Origin: Schistosoma mansoni
Taxonomy: Eukaryota; Platyhelminthes; Trematoda; Strigeidida; Schistosomatidae
Length of the DNA stretch: 64,000 bases
Assembly: GCF_000237925.1 (NCBI RefSeq)
Contig: NC_031495.1
Location: 16,379,749 to 16,443,748, forward strand
Direction: 5' to 3'
The position numbers and the translations under genes are program-made. This document shows, in pieces, positions 22,741 through 35,500 of the stretch; position 1 is the stretch's first letter; each line of letters opens with the position of its first letter. The notes under the pieces were generated by a model. The model worked only from the letters and a program-made list of their open reading frames with translations. It was not told the origin of the DNA and made no database searches.

Positions 22741-23149
22741 CGGTAATCACCAAGAGTACCATTTTCTCGACGGTAATTTATCATCTACACTTTTGAGGAG
22801 ATGGGCTCTCATCGTATGGTCATAACTATATACAGGTCTTCACTTTTCCCTGGTCGCCAGTTCTTTTGTCTCTGGTTATTGTTTGTGTCCAGTTTCTTTT
22901 GGCAAACGTCTGATTGATCACTGAACATCACAGAAAAAGCGATTAGCAACGTTCAGGTTGTTGATACATTGTGGAAAGCGGCATACTGTGAGATGAGTGC
23001 AAAGGATGTTACCGCTAAGTGTGTGCGCCACAGGATATCTCCGGAGTCACCTTGCTGAAGGTTTATGGACCAGGTGGTCAAATGGACGTGAAACGGAATA
23101 GGCATAAAGTAAAAGGGTCATGAGATTTTGTCTGCAAATGCTGTCCGCT
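22741..23149. other. Spacer left of the split SR1-like element
   Basis: No gene or repeat was recognised. It may include further decayed LINE sequence or the 5' UTR of the adjacent element. Confidence 0.35.
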
Positions 23150-25030
23150 CATGAGCTATATAAAAAGACCAGAAGCCAAAAAGAAACCCAAACTACGGCT
23201 ATATGCTGGAAAGAAGGACCTTAGAAATGTAAATTCTCATGTAGTGAAGCTTTGGAGGGCTAATGATGCTGAAGCCCTTTTAAATGCTGCTCGAAGCCAT
23301 TTAAGTGGTTTTCGGATCTGCTATGCAGGTGTATGTAGCTTTTTCAACAAGCGATAGTAGCTGGGTGTACAGATAGACGCTGCTAAGCCGGATGTGATTG
23401 TAGTCATAGAAACAAGGCTGACACAGTCTTCAGGAAGGAGGAAACTTGGTTTTGAAAGTTTCACATTAGTAAACGCTGGCAGAATCCAGGGGTGTGAAGA
23501 AGAAATAGCTCTATTAATTAGAAATATTATCTCATTACCTCTATTAATAACGTATCCCAGGAAATTGGGACATACAAGTTAGTTAGTTGATGCTCGAAAT
23601 GCACAAGACGAGAGTTGTGATTGATTTGGTCTGCCGCAGTCCAAACTGTTGGGTGAATGAGGTCTTGCTAAAGGGTTTCAACACTGAGTCAGCAAGTGGT
23701 CGATGTTTAATATTAGGAAACCTTAATGGACCTACGGTAGACTGGAGAATTCTGAGGACTGAATTGTCAGAAAGTTTTCCCCAACAGAAACCAGTTGACG
23801 TGGTTATCGCATAAGTACTGGCTCAATATATGAAAGAAGCAAACACGTACGACCCGGGCTCCGAATCATCCTTATTCATATTGATCCATAATGAAAATGA
23901 CGTCACAAACCTCCATTATATGCCACACCTAAGTAAAAGTGAACATACAGTCCAAATACTTGATTTCCATATAGTTGTTCATTACGAGCATGTGTCAGCC
24001 CAAGTCAGACCAAACGTCTTGGAAGCAAATACATGAGAAATTGTATTTTGAATTGATTTTGAAGAAGGAAAGGAAGAAACTAAGGAAACAGAAGTAAAGG
24101 AGACTCGGATTATGTAAATAGCTTAACGCAGAACAAGAATAAACAACTATGTATATATCTCAAAACGAGCAATAAAAATAAAAGAAAACAAAATAAATTA
24201 ATAAGTAAATAACTTATTGTTGCGGTAAGGTATGACGTTGGAATAAGTGTTTGTGCGTGCAGTCATAGTTTGGGGTGATGCTATGAAAGTCTCAATTAAG
24301 TGCAAAAGATAATCAATATGTATTAGGTGTATATGCATATTGAAGATAAAACGAGTCTGAGAAGTTGAATTCAGCATAACACAAGTAGTGCTGCATCATT
24401 GATGAGGAACGATTATGATAAAGCTCAGGTATTCTCAAATCACTTTAGCAATATATACACCGTGGTGAGATCCTCCCCTTCAGTTAGTGCAAAGCCCTAC
24501 ACACACATTGAACAACGTGACCATTAAAGAACTCGATGTCCTTGGTCTGTTAATGAGCTTTTTCTAGGCAAATCCATGGGACCAGATGAAATGCATCCTA
24601 GGTTACTAAAGGAACTAACAAATTTTGTCTCGAATCATCTAAGCATATGCCTTAATCTATCTGTAAACCAGGGTAGATTACTAGAAGACATGAATAATAC
24701 AGTAGGAAGTCCTTTCTTCAAAACAGGTACAAGACACAAACCTTAGAACTACAAATCTGTAAACCTACACGGAGTGGTTGTTAAAACTTTGGAAAAGACT
24801 ATTCGGAAGGAGTTGGTTAAGTATCTAGGTGAAAGTCGGATTCTTTCTAAAAAGCAACATGGTTTTAGAACAGTTGATTTATGTCTCGCAAACTTATCGG
24901 TAGCCTATGAAAGTTGGTATGCTCTAAAAGACCGAAAGTCACCTATAGATGTCGTTTATATTGAATTCAGCAAGGCTTTTGACGAAGTTCCTCACAACCG
25001 GCTGTCATATAAGTTACATAATATCGAGAA
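23150..25030 (+). mobile_element. SR1-like CR1 LINE, 5' portion interrupted by a younger CR1
   Basis: Broken + strand ORFs give an endonuclease relic (DVIVVIETRLTQSSGRRKLG near 23390-23450; SGRCLILGNLNGPTVDW near 23695-23740) and then RT (KKQHGFR near 24850; YIEFSKAFDEVPHNRLSYKL near 24958-25017). The RT stops abruptly at 25030 where the 3' end of an opposite-strand CR1 begins. The remainder of the RT and the 3' end are found at 29013-29400. Confidence 0.82.
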
Positions 25031-25574
25031 TGGTTCAAAATGGTTCAAATGGTTGAGGACGGAATAGAAGAAGCTTTCGCTTAACGGGCTTCCGTGTCTA
25101 GTGGCAGTGGATCACCAATACCTCCAGGCAAAAACCTAGGTATATGAACGATAATAGAGGAAAAAAATGAATTTGGTAAATCATAATAATATGTTATCCT
25201 TAGTCCTTAAGAATAAGTCAAGTTTCCTCTTAAAGGACTCCTGGGAAGTCGCTTGGACTAGCTCAGTCGGCAGCGAATTCCAGCACTTGACAACTCTAAC
25301 GGAGTAGAAGTTGTGTCTGCAGTCTGTTCTGCTATGTAGGGTCTCCAATTTCTGGGTGTTACCTCTTAGGTTAGTGTTGTGACTAAGCTTAAGAAGATGT
25401 TTAAGGGGATGAGCAGAAGTGTTGAGGATACCTTAAGTCATAAGAAGATCACCTCTAAGACGCCTGTACTCTAACGGGTAAAGGTTAAGTGATTTGAGGC
25501 GCTCTTCGTAAGGTTTGAATTTGAGTCCCCGAACTGATTTCGTGGCTCGACGTTGGATACGTTCCAGAGTGTCC

Positions 25575-27194
25575 TTATCCTTTTGGGGGTAGGGAGGAAA
25601 TACTGTCTCCGTACTCTAAATGGGGACGAATAAAACTGTTGAAGATTATGTGGAAAGTTCTACCGTCAAACTGGCCAAAAATGCACTTCAATGTTACCAG
25701 TGCAAGGTTTGCTTGAGAGGCGTTTTTGTCACAGTTCACATACGACTTCGGGTCGTAGTGTACCAACACTCCTAAATCTTTTTCGACTTGGGAAACTTCT
25801 AGAGAGGAGTTACCTAAGTTGTATCTATAGTCTGCAACATGTCGCAGATGGACTCCTTTGCACTTTGAAGTGTTGAAGGTAAGTCCGTTGTCGTCTGCCC
25901 GACTTTGAAGTCGGATCAGATCCTCCTGAAGTACTAGTATATCCTTATGGTTACGTATCTCTCTCCAAAGTTTCACATCATCAGCAAAAAGCGATAAGTC
26001 AGATGAAACTTGTTGAGGAAGATCGGTAATGTAAATCAAGAAGAGAAGAGGTCCTAGTATTGAGCCCTGCGGGACCCCACTAGGACATTCCATAGCCTGA
26101 GAGAGAGTGGAGTTAACCCTGACCTTAAGGTGTCGGTTTTCTAGATATGAAGTGAGCCAGTCAATCAAAGGGGGTTTGATGCCCAATCGTCTAAGCTTAT
26201 TGATAAGACATACGTGGTTGACCCTATCAAAAGCTTTTGAGAAATCCAGGTAAATGACGTCAACCTTACCCTTGCGATCAAGGATGGTTGTCCATCTATC
26301 CACCGCAGTCAGCAGGTTGGTCATACAAGAATGACCTTTTCTGAAACCATGCTGATGGGGTGAGAAGAACTTTAAAGATGATAAGTATTCTTGCATACCG
26401 TCGTATATTAGAGACTCCATAATTTTAGAAGGTATGGAGAGAAGAGCCACTGGTCGGTAGCTTGAGGGTTCACTGTGTCGACCTCCTTTGAAAATTGGTG
26501 TGATGTGGGCCAGCTTCCATATTTCCGGTAGTCTGCCTCTGCTTATCGAGTATGTAAACATCACACTAAGTGGTGATGCCAGGATTGAAGCTGCTCCCCT
26601 CAATACAGCGGAATGAACCATATCCGGACCAGGAGAAGTGTCTTTTCTTAGGTGCTGCAGTTTACGGAGCACCAGGTCAGCACTCAGGTCCACTTCGGAA
26701 AGTCCTGAACAGGTGCAGGTGAAGCTTTCGTCAGCATAGTTGATGTGGATCGACTGGAATGTCTGAGAGTATTGTTCGGCCAAAAGGTTAGCGGCATCAC
26801 CGTAGTTATTGGTCGGGCCATTAGGACCAAGCAGTTGGGAAACTCCAGTTTTGCCTTTTCGAAGATAAGCTGCGTAACTGAATAAGCTTTTCGGATTGGA
26901 AGCGAATTTATCGATAAGCTTGGGCTGGTACTGAAGCCTGTCTTCTCTTATTGCCTTTGAACATATGTTCCTTATGTGTTTATATTGCCTGTATGCGTCG
27001 TTATTGTCAGTTCGTTTATATTCGGCCCAGCAGTGCCTTCTGCGGCTTAGCATACAATGAGTGCGGTTCTTGATGATTGGAGGTTGCTTGTAGCTTTTTG
27101 GGACCATTTGAGGAACTGAATGCTCTGTAGCACATAAGATCGTGTGCAGTAAAAAAATCCCAGTGAGCATCCACTTCAAGTTGAGGGTGAACAT
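25575..27194 (-). pseudogene. CR1 ORF2 reverse transcriptase domain (frame-broken)
   Basis: The open frame of 539 residues contains the full RT: SYRPVALLSIPSK, HQHGFRKGHSC, YLDFSKAFDRVNH, GVPQGSILGPLLFLIY and catalytic FADDVKLW. The first ~30 residues of the frame are not element protein; homologous reading enters from the endonuclease frame near 27130, so the single ancestral ORF2 has suffered a frameshift there. It ends at SSLPPKG-stop while the homologous C-terminal region ([15 protein letters not shown]) continues in another frame. Confidence 0.85.
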
Positions 27195-28119
27195 CCCAAT
27201 TCATCTGTTGTATATAGTCCTGTAAAGCTAACACATTCAACCGTTTGAAGTTCCAGCGCTTGTTGCTAGTAGGATATCGTAGCACCGTTTTGCTGACAAA
27301 GCTGAATGATAAGACGGCGTGATCACTTGTCCCCAGGGGAGCCAGGATTGAGAGGTCGTCGACTAGGAATTCTTCATTTGTGAATACCCAGTCTAAGCGC
27401 GACGGCGTCTGGCTGTTTCTCCAACGAGTTGCCGACTTCACATTTTCGAATAATCCCAGGTCACCGATAAGGTTGAAGAACAGAGCTTCAGTAGAGTTGT
27501 CACCACCAATGTATGTATGTTCCACGAAGTTGATTCTAGGAAGATTGAAGTCCCCTAGAATCAGGATATGAGAGAATCCGAGACGCGTAGAGCGAGTTAA
27601 TCCTTCCAGCAGACGTTTGTCATACTCGATGTCGGCAGTGGGCTTCCTGTAGATGACCCCAACTAGACACCTCGAGGTGGTAGACAATCTTACTGAGCAC
27701 CATACTGACTCATCAAGATTGAGAAACTCTTGGTTGTGAAGTCGGTGCGCATCCAGGCATGACCGTATGTATAATGCTACCCCACCCCCCATTCCAATTT
27801 TCCTGTCGTTGCGAAATAAAGACATTCCAGGTATTGCTAGCTCCTGGTCCGTAAACTGAGACGTTATCCAAGTTTTGGATATTCCTATCAGATGAGCATC
27901 ATTAACGTTGCTAAGTTCACGTAGCTCGTCCATTTTGTTTGGCAAGCTCGCGGCGTTCGTGTATAGGCAGTTTATGCTTTCAATTTGGAATGCGTGAGCG
28001 TCTTCCTGTGTGTCTATATGAGACGTTCGTGAGTGGACAGGTAGCCTACCTATACAATGTTTACCGAGTTGGTAGTTCCTGTCCTTTATACTTTTTTTTA
28101 TGATCAAGACAGTCCACAT
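27016..28119 (-). pseudogene. CR1 ORF2 endonuclease domain (frame-broken)
   Basis: An apurinic-like endonuclease domain of 367 open residues: INCLYTNAASLPNKMDEL, LIGISKTWI, GGGVALYIR, VGVIYRKPT, ILILGDFNLPRINF and the C-terminal SRLDWVFTN and GTSDHAVLSF. These match the Mg-binding and catalytic regions of the LINE endonuclease family (N, E/K, Y, D-N, S-D-H). It overlaps ORF1 by about 59 nt and runs into the RT domain, which is now in another frame. Confidence 0.87.
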
Positions 28120-28984
28120 GTGGAATTGTCAGCTCCAGCTTTCGTTTGTGCTTGATCCTGCTGTCGTGGGGCCTATCCGGATGCATCTGGATGCCAAATG
28201 GTAACAGACGTCTGGTGGCACGAAATGCTTCCAGAGTTGCAGGCGCTATGTGGGAGGATGGGAAGGTTATCTTCAATAGCCGGGGTCTAGAGTCTCCGTC
28301 TCTCTTGGCTAGTCGCATCACCTGTTGGGTCAGTATGTTTTTGAGTTTTAAGGAGTGAATAATGAATTTCCATTCTCGAATATCAGAGTTTGCTTGAGTT
28401 GGGTCCATATTTTCCTGTACACCTTGCACAATGATATTTCGTCCACGGAAAAACGCCCCGCGAGATTCCTTAGGGATGTTCCGGATGAGATTTCGTTCAG
28501 AATACGGTATGTCGGGCAGTATTCTTACGTTCCCATCGGACTTCAGTAAGTGACTGGCTAGCAGGACGTCCTCTACGTCGGAGGCATTCTTAAGTGTAAC
28601 ACGAAGCAGCCTCGGGTGGTTTAGGTGGTTAGAGTCCTTCCCCCGAGTGAGCCGTGTGACCGTCAAAGGCTCTATTCTAGGGAGTTCAAGTCTCATGTTC
28701 AATTCTCCCCAGAGCATCCTATCATTTTTGTCCTGAATACGGAGAGGAAGGTCGGGGTTGTCAATAAGGTTCATGATTATGACAGAGTCGTCACGAACCG
28801 TAATTGATTTCCCAGGTTTTCCAGGGCGTCTAGGTTTGGTATCTTGTTGTTTGGATGTCGAAGCGCGTTTTCGATTCCTGGGCTCAGTGATGACTGGGCG
28901 GACAGTCTTGGGGGTAGACTGTGAGGCTAAGTCACCAGTTGATTTCCGCACGGTACTTGGGATGTTCAGCTTCGGCGGGGACAC
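28061..28984 (-). CDS. CR1 ORF1-type protein
   Basis: An open frame of 307 residues upstream of the endonuclease on the same strand, in the position of ORF1 of CR1 elements. The N-terminal ~70 residues are basic and rich in Ser, Thr, Pro, Arg and Lys, compatible with nucleic-acid binding. The middle (RLTRGKDSNHLNHPRLLRVT, LPDIPYSERNLIRNIPKESR) resembles the helical/RRM-like region of LINE ORF1 proteins with its ERN-I motif. No zinc knuckle is seen. It is intact as read. Confidence 0.7.
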   Translation of the reverse strand: MSPPKLNIPSTVRKSTGDLASQSTPKTVRPVITEPRNRKRASTSKQQDTKPRRPGKPGKSITVRDDSVIIMNLIDNPDLPLRIQDKNDRMLWGELNMRLELPRIEPLTVTRLTRGKDSNHLNHPRLLRVTLKNASDVEDVLLASHLLKSDGNVRILPDIPYSERNLIRNIPKESRGAFFRGRNIIVQGVQENMDPTQANSDIREWKFIIHSLKLKNILTQQVMRLAKRDGDSRPRLLKITFPSSHIAPATLEAFRATRRLLPFGIQMHPDRPHDSRIKHKRKLELTIPHVDCLDHKKKYKGQELPTR

Positions 28985-29012
28985 TTGGGCCTTTTTATTC
29001 CTGCCAACGTGT

Positions 29013-29400
29013 GTTCAACCATCCACAGAATTGGTCTATGTGGACAAAGGACTTCCTTCAACAAAGAGTGCAGGTGAACTCAAAGTTGTATAGCCGGGTA
29101 ACTGCTTAGCGGAATGCTTCAGGGTACAGTTTGTGGGACTTTGTTGTTTCTCCTGTATATAAATGACCTTCCTTTCTCCTACCATCATCAGTTTTGATAT
29201 ATGCTGGAGATGTTAGGTGAATATAGACTTTTCCATTGGATCAGCAAAGAATGAATGCATTATCTTATCACGTGATTGGAGCTCCATTTGTCGATGCTTT
29301 CCAAAGAGAGTTTTGTCAACTGAGAGACCACTATTGTCGAAACTAACACAGGCCGCCTGACCTCTCCATCGTTTCCCAACTTAAACTGAAGCTGAAACTA
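29013..29400 (+). mobile_element. SR1-like CR1 LINE, 3' portion after the nested insertion
   Basis: The sequence resumes with MWTKDFLQQRVQVNSKLYS, the equivalent of 21230-21300 (MWIKDFLIGRQQRVRVNSKL), then jumps to the 3' end with LSHHVIGAPFVDAF near 29258-29300 and a tail homologous to 22190-22240. It completes the element begun at 23150-25030. An internal deletion of several hundred bases is evident. Confidence 0.8.
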
Positions 29401-29562
29401 GGGTGGACGTTTTGGAAGGGTGACCTTGACAATCACTGAACCCTCAAGGCGTTTTTCAAAAGCAAGGTTAGGGTAGTAGTAATAGTGGTCTGACTCGTGG
29501 TTTATTTTCAATTTGTGTCCTCTTATATGTGGGATCGACTTCAGTGCTAACTAGGAAATATA

Positions 29563-32500
29563 ATGGAATACGATAATGTTGATGATGATTTTGACATTTC
29601 GGAGGCCAGGCAACTCGTAAAAACAATGAACAGGAAGAATAGAAAAGCTGGGGGTTTTCAATCGATGGGTCTCAGTGTAGCAACTTTTAACGGAATAATA
29701 AAGAAGGGTTACAAAATACCAACTCCAATTCAGAGAAAGGTACTGCATCTTCGAATTATTTCACTCCAGGCTATTCCTATAATATTATCTGGTCGTGATG
29801 TCGTTTCTATGGCGCGCACCGGGAGTGGAAAAACCGCAGCATTTTTGATACCACTTTTTGAAAAATTTCCATGCCACTCACCTGCCGGTCCACGTGCTTT
29901 AATCATGAGTCCAACAAGAGAACTGGCTATTCAAACCTTGAATTTTACAAAGGAGGTAATCTTATTGTTTTCTTTTGCATAGTAAATTAGCTCGGTAAAT
30001 TTACACCTCTCAAGGCCACGATAATTCTTGGAGGTGACAAGTAAGGCTCTTTGATTACTTGATTGTGCATGTATAGAATGGAAGAGCAGTTTGCAGCACT
30101 TCACAAATCTCCAGATATGTAGGTCAATTGGGAAACATTGATATTTTGTAGAATTATTGCTACACCAGGGCGATTTTTGCACGTCTTAATGGAAATGAAC
30201 TTATCTCTAAAGTCTATCGAATATGTTGTGTTTGATGAAGGAGACCGGTAAGTTCCTCAAAGAAAAACTAGTTTATATTTGTATCAACTGGTCATTTGCG
30301 TCTCATGTTTTGTCCAGTAAATGTTTCGTAGATGTATTTTCAAAGACTGCTTTGTTTATTGTCAGTATCAAGTACAATTTCAATGTTTATTGAATTATAC
30401 CATCATTGAAACTAATGAGTCTCAGTAGCCGTCGTTTTTAATGTTTCTCCATGCAGGATGCTCTGAATTCCTGTTGATCCCACATCATATGTAGTTTTTC
30501 ATACATCGGTTTACAGATAAGTAGTATTGATTCCGACATGTTTTACACCAAAGTTAATGCTTTGAGTTTAAGCAGGTGTTCAGACTTTTTATCAGCGGAG
30601 TTTTTCAGTTGATAAAGGCATTTCAGTTTATTAAGGATCGATTCTACGAATAGTATTCTTCTGATGTGTTGGTATTTTTGAAGCAATTACTCGTTAAGTA
30701 ATTCTATAATCATACTATCCAAAAATGCTCTCACATGTCTACGCCTATACATCCATTGGCAGGGAAGTCCTTACTTCATTCTCGCGGCGTTGTTTACGAA
30801 ATTGAGAGGACAAGAACCGAATCTCCAGTGCTCTAACCGGGTTTGTGGACACAGAGGGCTCACCTAGGGGAGTTGTAAAAATCCAATCCCAAACCAATAG
30901 TGCATATGAGCTCCAGTATCCTAAGGGAACGAATGGTGTATGGACCTATTATTGGTCATCAGTTACCATGGGACTGCATCTCCTTTAGGTCAAATGCTCA
31001 GAGTGGCCCCCTAGAGAAACCACCTGCTCCGGTTTGGATACCTGAGCAGTAATAAGGCCTCCACATAAACCAATAATTACTAATGGCTTCATTGTTATTG
31101 TGTGGTACACATGTATTTGATGCCAACTTGTACCAATGTTTACATGTTCAAGTAAATAAATAAACTCATGTATTAAGTTCACATCGTCCAGGCAAATAAA
31201 GTGCATACTTCTAACCACTTATTCTATAGTTACCGATTTCATAACAAGAGATTTCTCGGTAATTATAATCAAATCGAGTTATTTACGAAATCTTACTGCC
31301 ACTCTCATTTACAGGTTTCCTTAACATTCATATCGCTCCGTTAATTTCTCACTCATATGTAATTTACGCATTTTGTGTAAGGCACATAGTAATCCTGCTC
31401 TAGGAGTACGGGATTAACTTGGAGAGGTGGCGACATTTTAATTCATTGTCCTTCAACAACTAATAAATCGTTGTTCATGTTTGGCTGTCGATCCATGACT
31501 TCATCAAAGTAGCTAGTAACAACATGTACTTATGCTTGTTAAACATTATACAATGGACACTTGTAACTAGTATCTTATGAAGACTGCTGAATGATTTGGC
31601 AGAAAATTTCAGTCCCTAACTTTCAGTTGTTGGTGTGTGACTAATTGTAAATCACTTACGGAAATGCATTTAGAACACGAAATTTGGAATCTTCGGATGT
31701 CTTAAAGCCTATTTTAGAAATGGAACTAAATCAGCACTTCATTCCGTAAATGTTATTTTATCAATAGTTGTTTTCTTTGTTGGCCGTATATTATAGTGGA
31801 TATACCGCCACATACATCTCGGTGTACTTAATGTCATATAAATCCCACCAATTAAAAAATAAAGGTATATCCTCTTATGACATGTTACTAAGTTTCTGAT
31901 TGTTCTTGTTACGGGATTTTAATGTGGACACAAGATGCATAGCTAATAACGTTGCTTCTATTTTTTCTTTAACTTTGGGAGTATTTTTTCCTTTTTAGGC
32001 TTTTCGAACTTGGATTTGCAGAGCAGCTTTCGGAAACTTTGAAACGTCTGCCACGTAGTCGTCAAACCCTAATATTTTCGGCAACATTGCCTAAAAACTT
32101 GGTCGAATTTGCACGTGCTGGACTAGTAGATCCTATTCTACTTCGACTAGACTTACATTCTAAACTGAGTCAAGACTTAAAGGTATAACATATGTCTGAG
32201 TTTGTACTAGGATTAATATATGAAGCTGCGTTTATTTAATTTTTCAAACCACCGGTTTGACTAGAATTCACGTCTTAACAATATTTTCCTCATTAGGATT
32301 GCTAATAATTATTGTTCAGTTTTCAGATACACTTTTAAATAACGCTCATCTCCTGGAGTTAAAACTCACATCGATGGTTCACCTAGTCACATTTAACTTG
32401 ACTTCATACTGCTTGTTAAAACATTAATTTCGAATCTATTTGTGTCGGAGCGTTTTTTTTTTGATTGGTGAACAAATCACAAGTAAGATTTAGTAAAAAT

Positions 32501-35500
32501 GTTTGTGTTGGTTTGCAACCACGTATCCTTAATAAAGGGATGGGGACATAAAACATTGTGGAAGAAATAATCAAAAGTAATCTATGGGTTTTAATTAGGA
32601 ATCTCAATTCTCAGCTTACACTTTACACCTTAGTAGATCAGATATACGTGAATTATTTGGTTCGTGAACAATTTCATTTCAGTAAAATTTACTAATCTTT
32701 AAGATTGTTTAGTCTTATTTCTGTTTGATAAGTACGTACCTAATGTGAAGTCGCATCATAGTGGTTTAAACTCTAATCCTTCAACTATTGGGTTGCGAGT
32801 TTACTCTGGCCAGTAATAGCTTAATTATTTTCTAGTTTTTCTTAATATCGACATCAAGAACATCTGAGCCCTCGTTAATGAAAGCAAAACCTTTGTGAAT
32901 CGTGTTCTCCCAGTTATTATTTTCAAAATTTGTCTTCCTATTAAGGGCGATTTGTTAATCTGGACATTTTCATTTTGCTTGTTAAGTACGTAGCAAGTTT
33001 AAATAAGTATTAACAATGAGTCTGCTTTATGTGTTACCATTGATTCTCCGTCTACCTGCAAATTAATTATATGCTCTACTTATCAGAGGACTAATTTGTT
33101 TTTATTTACTACATACTCGTTATATAATATTACTGATTTTGAGTAGTTACTCGGTATCTACCGTTCATCACACCAGTCGTAGTAGGGTCTAAGTAGAGAA
33201 ACTGGCAATGCCCATGAATAGAAACATCTTTAAAAAGTCTTCATTTGATTTTCGCATATGCCTGTGGGCTTTGTTTCGCTTATATATATATCTTATCCGA
33301 GCACTTTTCGTAAGATTGCTGAGTCAGATTCTGCGCAAATCTGTTTTTAGAACACACTTCACTATACGTATTACAGAAATAATATATAACATAAATAAAA
33401 CATGCATACTAAACGTTAATAGAGAAAGAAACAAATGTGAAACAACATATGACAAGTTACACTTGTTAAAGTCATTACACTCAGCATTGACTAGTGGTCC
33501 AATATATACAGGCCTCATTACGATCAGGTTAAGTCATAGTGACAGGCGTTTGAAGTACCATATGATTGAATACTTGTTCATAAATGTAAATAGTAACATT
33601 CTCTAGTTATGGCTTAAAGATACTCTTACATTCAGTTTTTCCATGTAGAGTCAGATCTGTGAACTTGTTTACCTTTTCTAGGTTTCTGTTAGTATTGTCA
33701 CATTTCCTTCTATTGTTTACCAGTGAACATGTTTTGAGTTCCATAAATGTTGACTTTTATTAAAAACTGTATACCGTTCTAAATGTTTTTAATTGTTCCT
33801 AGTTAGCACACATAACTTGCCTTCCAGAGGAGAAAAATGTAATTCTTGTACATTTGTTGGGAAAGGTCATACACAAAGATGAGCAAGCTGTAGTGTTTTT
33901 TGCTACCAAGCATCATGTTGAATCCTTTCAAATGGTAGGTACATACATATGGGGCTGGTTGTTTTAAAGTTTTTTTAATTTCACTGTTTAGTTCGATAAG
34001 TAACTCGCATAGTATCAAATTTTTGCTTTTCAACATTGGTTTGCTTTGTCTTACTAAGCTTCTTGACATATAATTTTCGTGTTATGGTAACATAATCTCC
34101 TTACTGTCAGATCGCTAACAAATATTTTTAAAGATTTGTTTCGTTATAAACTTGCGTGTTTGATTGTATTTAGAGTAATGTCAAATGATTTATGTATATG
34201 AATGCTTTGAGTTTCAATCAAATGAAATACATTAACACTCGCTGTACTGTACTATCACCAGAAAACAATTCAGCAGATCCAGTTAATTTTATACTGATTT
34301 GCATGTGCTCAATCAGATTGATGATGGTGTAGTCCATTCCTATCTACAGTAGAGATTATTTATGTGGTCAGTGTCAAGACAATGCATCTTTACATGTCTT
34401 AAGTAGTTGCTCGCTAGAAAAAAGTAGTCGTCAACGATTAGTTGTACTAAGTAATCATCTGTGTTTATTTTCTGGGTCAACATGTCAAAAGCACTTCTAA
34501 TGTGTCTTTCTGTTTATTTCAATTTTCGCCTGGTAGACATTCCACTTTCAATTCCTGCTACTTACTAATTACGTCTGTCCACATAAGTAGTGCACACCAC
34601 AGTATAAATAAAATAATGTCTAAAAAATAAGGATAAAGATTGGTGATAAACAGAATATGTTTGAGTGTGAGGTTGGCTAAAAGTTCCTACCTACTTATTA
34701 TGTAAAATGCTCCTTCAAAAGCCTATAAAAGAAACTTTGTTAACACATGTACACTTGTCAAATAAGCTCTCACTTTCTAGTTCTAAATACATTCCATCGC
34801 TTTATACTGTTATGTGAGTCATGGTTTTATGATATATCACAGACTATTGGATATAATTTCTTCGCTAAAAGTCTGTATACGCGTGTCGAAATTTGAATAA
34901 CAAGGCATTTATGAGCTCATTTTTTTGTACAGTTATTAACCGATCTTGGCTTCGGATGTACGTGCATTCATTCAGGACTTGATCCAAGCGCAAGAAATCT
35001 TGCTCTAAAGAAATTTCGTTCTCGAACTGCTCGTGTGCTACTTGTAACAGATGTAGCTGCAAGAGGTGTGGATATTCCTCATCTTGATAATGTAATTAAT
35101 TTCCATTTTCCTGCCCAGCCCAAACTCTTTTTGCACCGAGTGGGTAAGTTCTACTTTTCAGACAGCTTGATAGCAAACTTCGCTTCACTACTAAGCACAA
35201 TATTTAAACTTTTTATTATTTTATCTGAATAACGTCTATCATTTATCTAACTGATGATAAGATTCGGTACTACGTTGTTTTTATTTATTTCTGTAGATCT
35301 AAGCCATGTAATCCCTCAGTCGGACTCCCTAACGTATCGATGTTAAGAGACATTTGACAACTAGGCCAATCGGTTATAATGTCGGAAACACATCCATACT
35401 TTCTCTAGCATCAAGGCACTATGTCCACTTATATCTTGCCTTGTTAAGGCCTTTTCGTGCTCATCGTAATAATTTTCTTGTTTTTTATTTCCTATATGTT

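Larger units (their letters stand above)
25031..29012 (-). mobile_element. Near full-length CR1-type LINE (SR1/Perere-like), nested insertion
   Basis: A 4-kb minus-strand element with ORF1 (28984-28061), endonuclease (28119-27016) and RT (27194-25575), followed by a C-terminal region in another frame and a 3' end with short (ATGGTTCAA)-like repeats at 25031-25050. It splits an older SR1-like element, which resumes at 29013. Its 3' half is nearly identical to the left-edge copy (1-1790), including the same frameshift near 25580 and the same TAA at 25435-25433. Three frame breaks prevent a functional ORF2 product, though little other decay is visible, so the insertion looks young. Confidence 0.92.

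Noticed and set aside
33208-33606. 132-residue open frame in a DDX54 intron
   Set aside because: It has low-complexity composition, lies between well-supported helicase exons and shows no domain.
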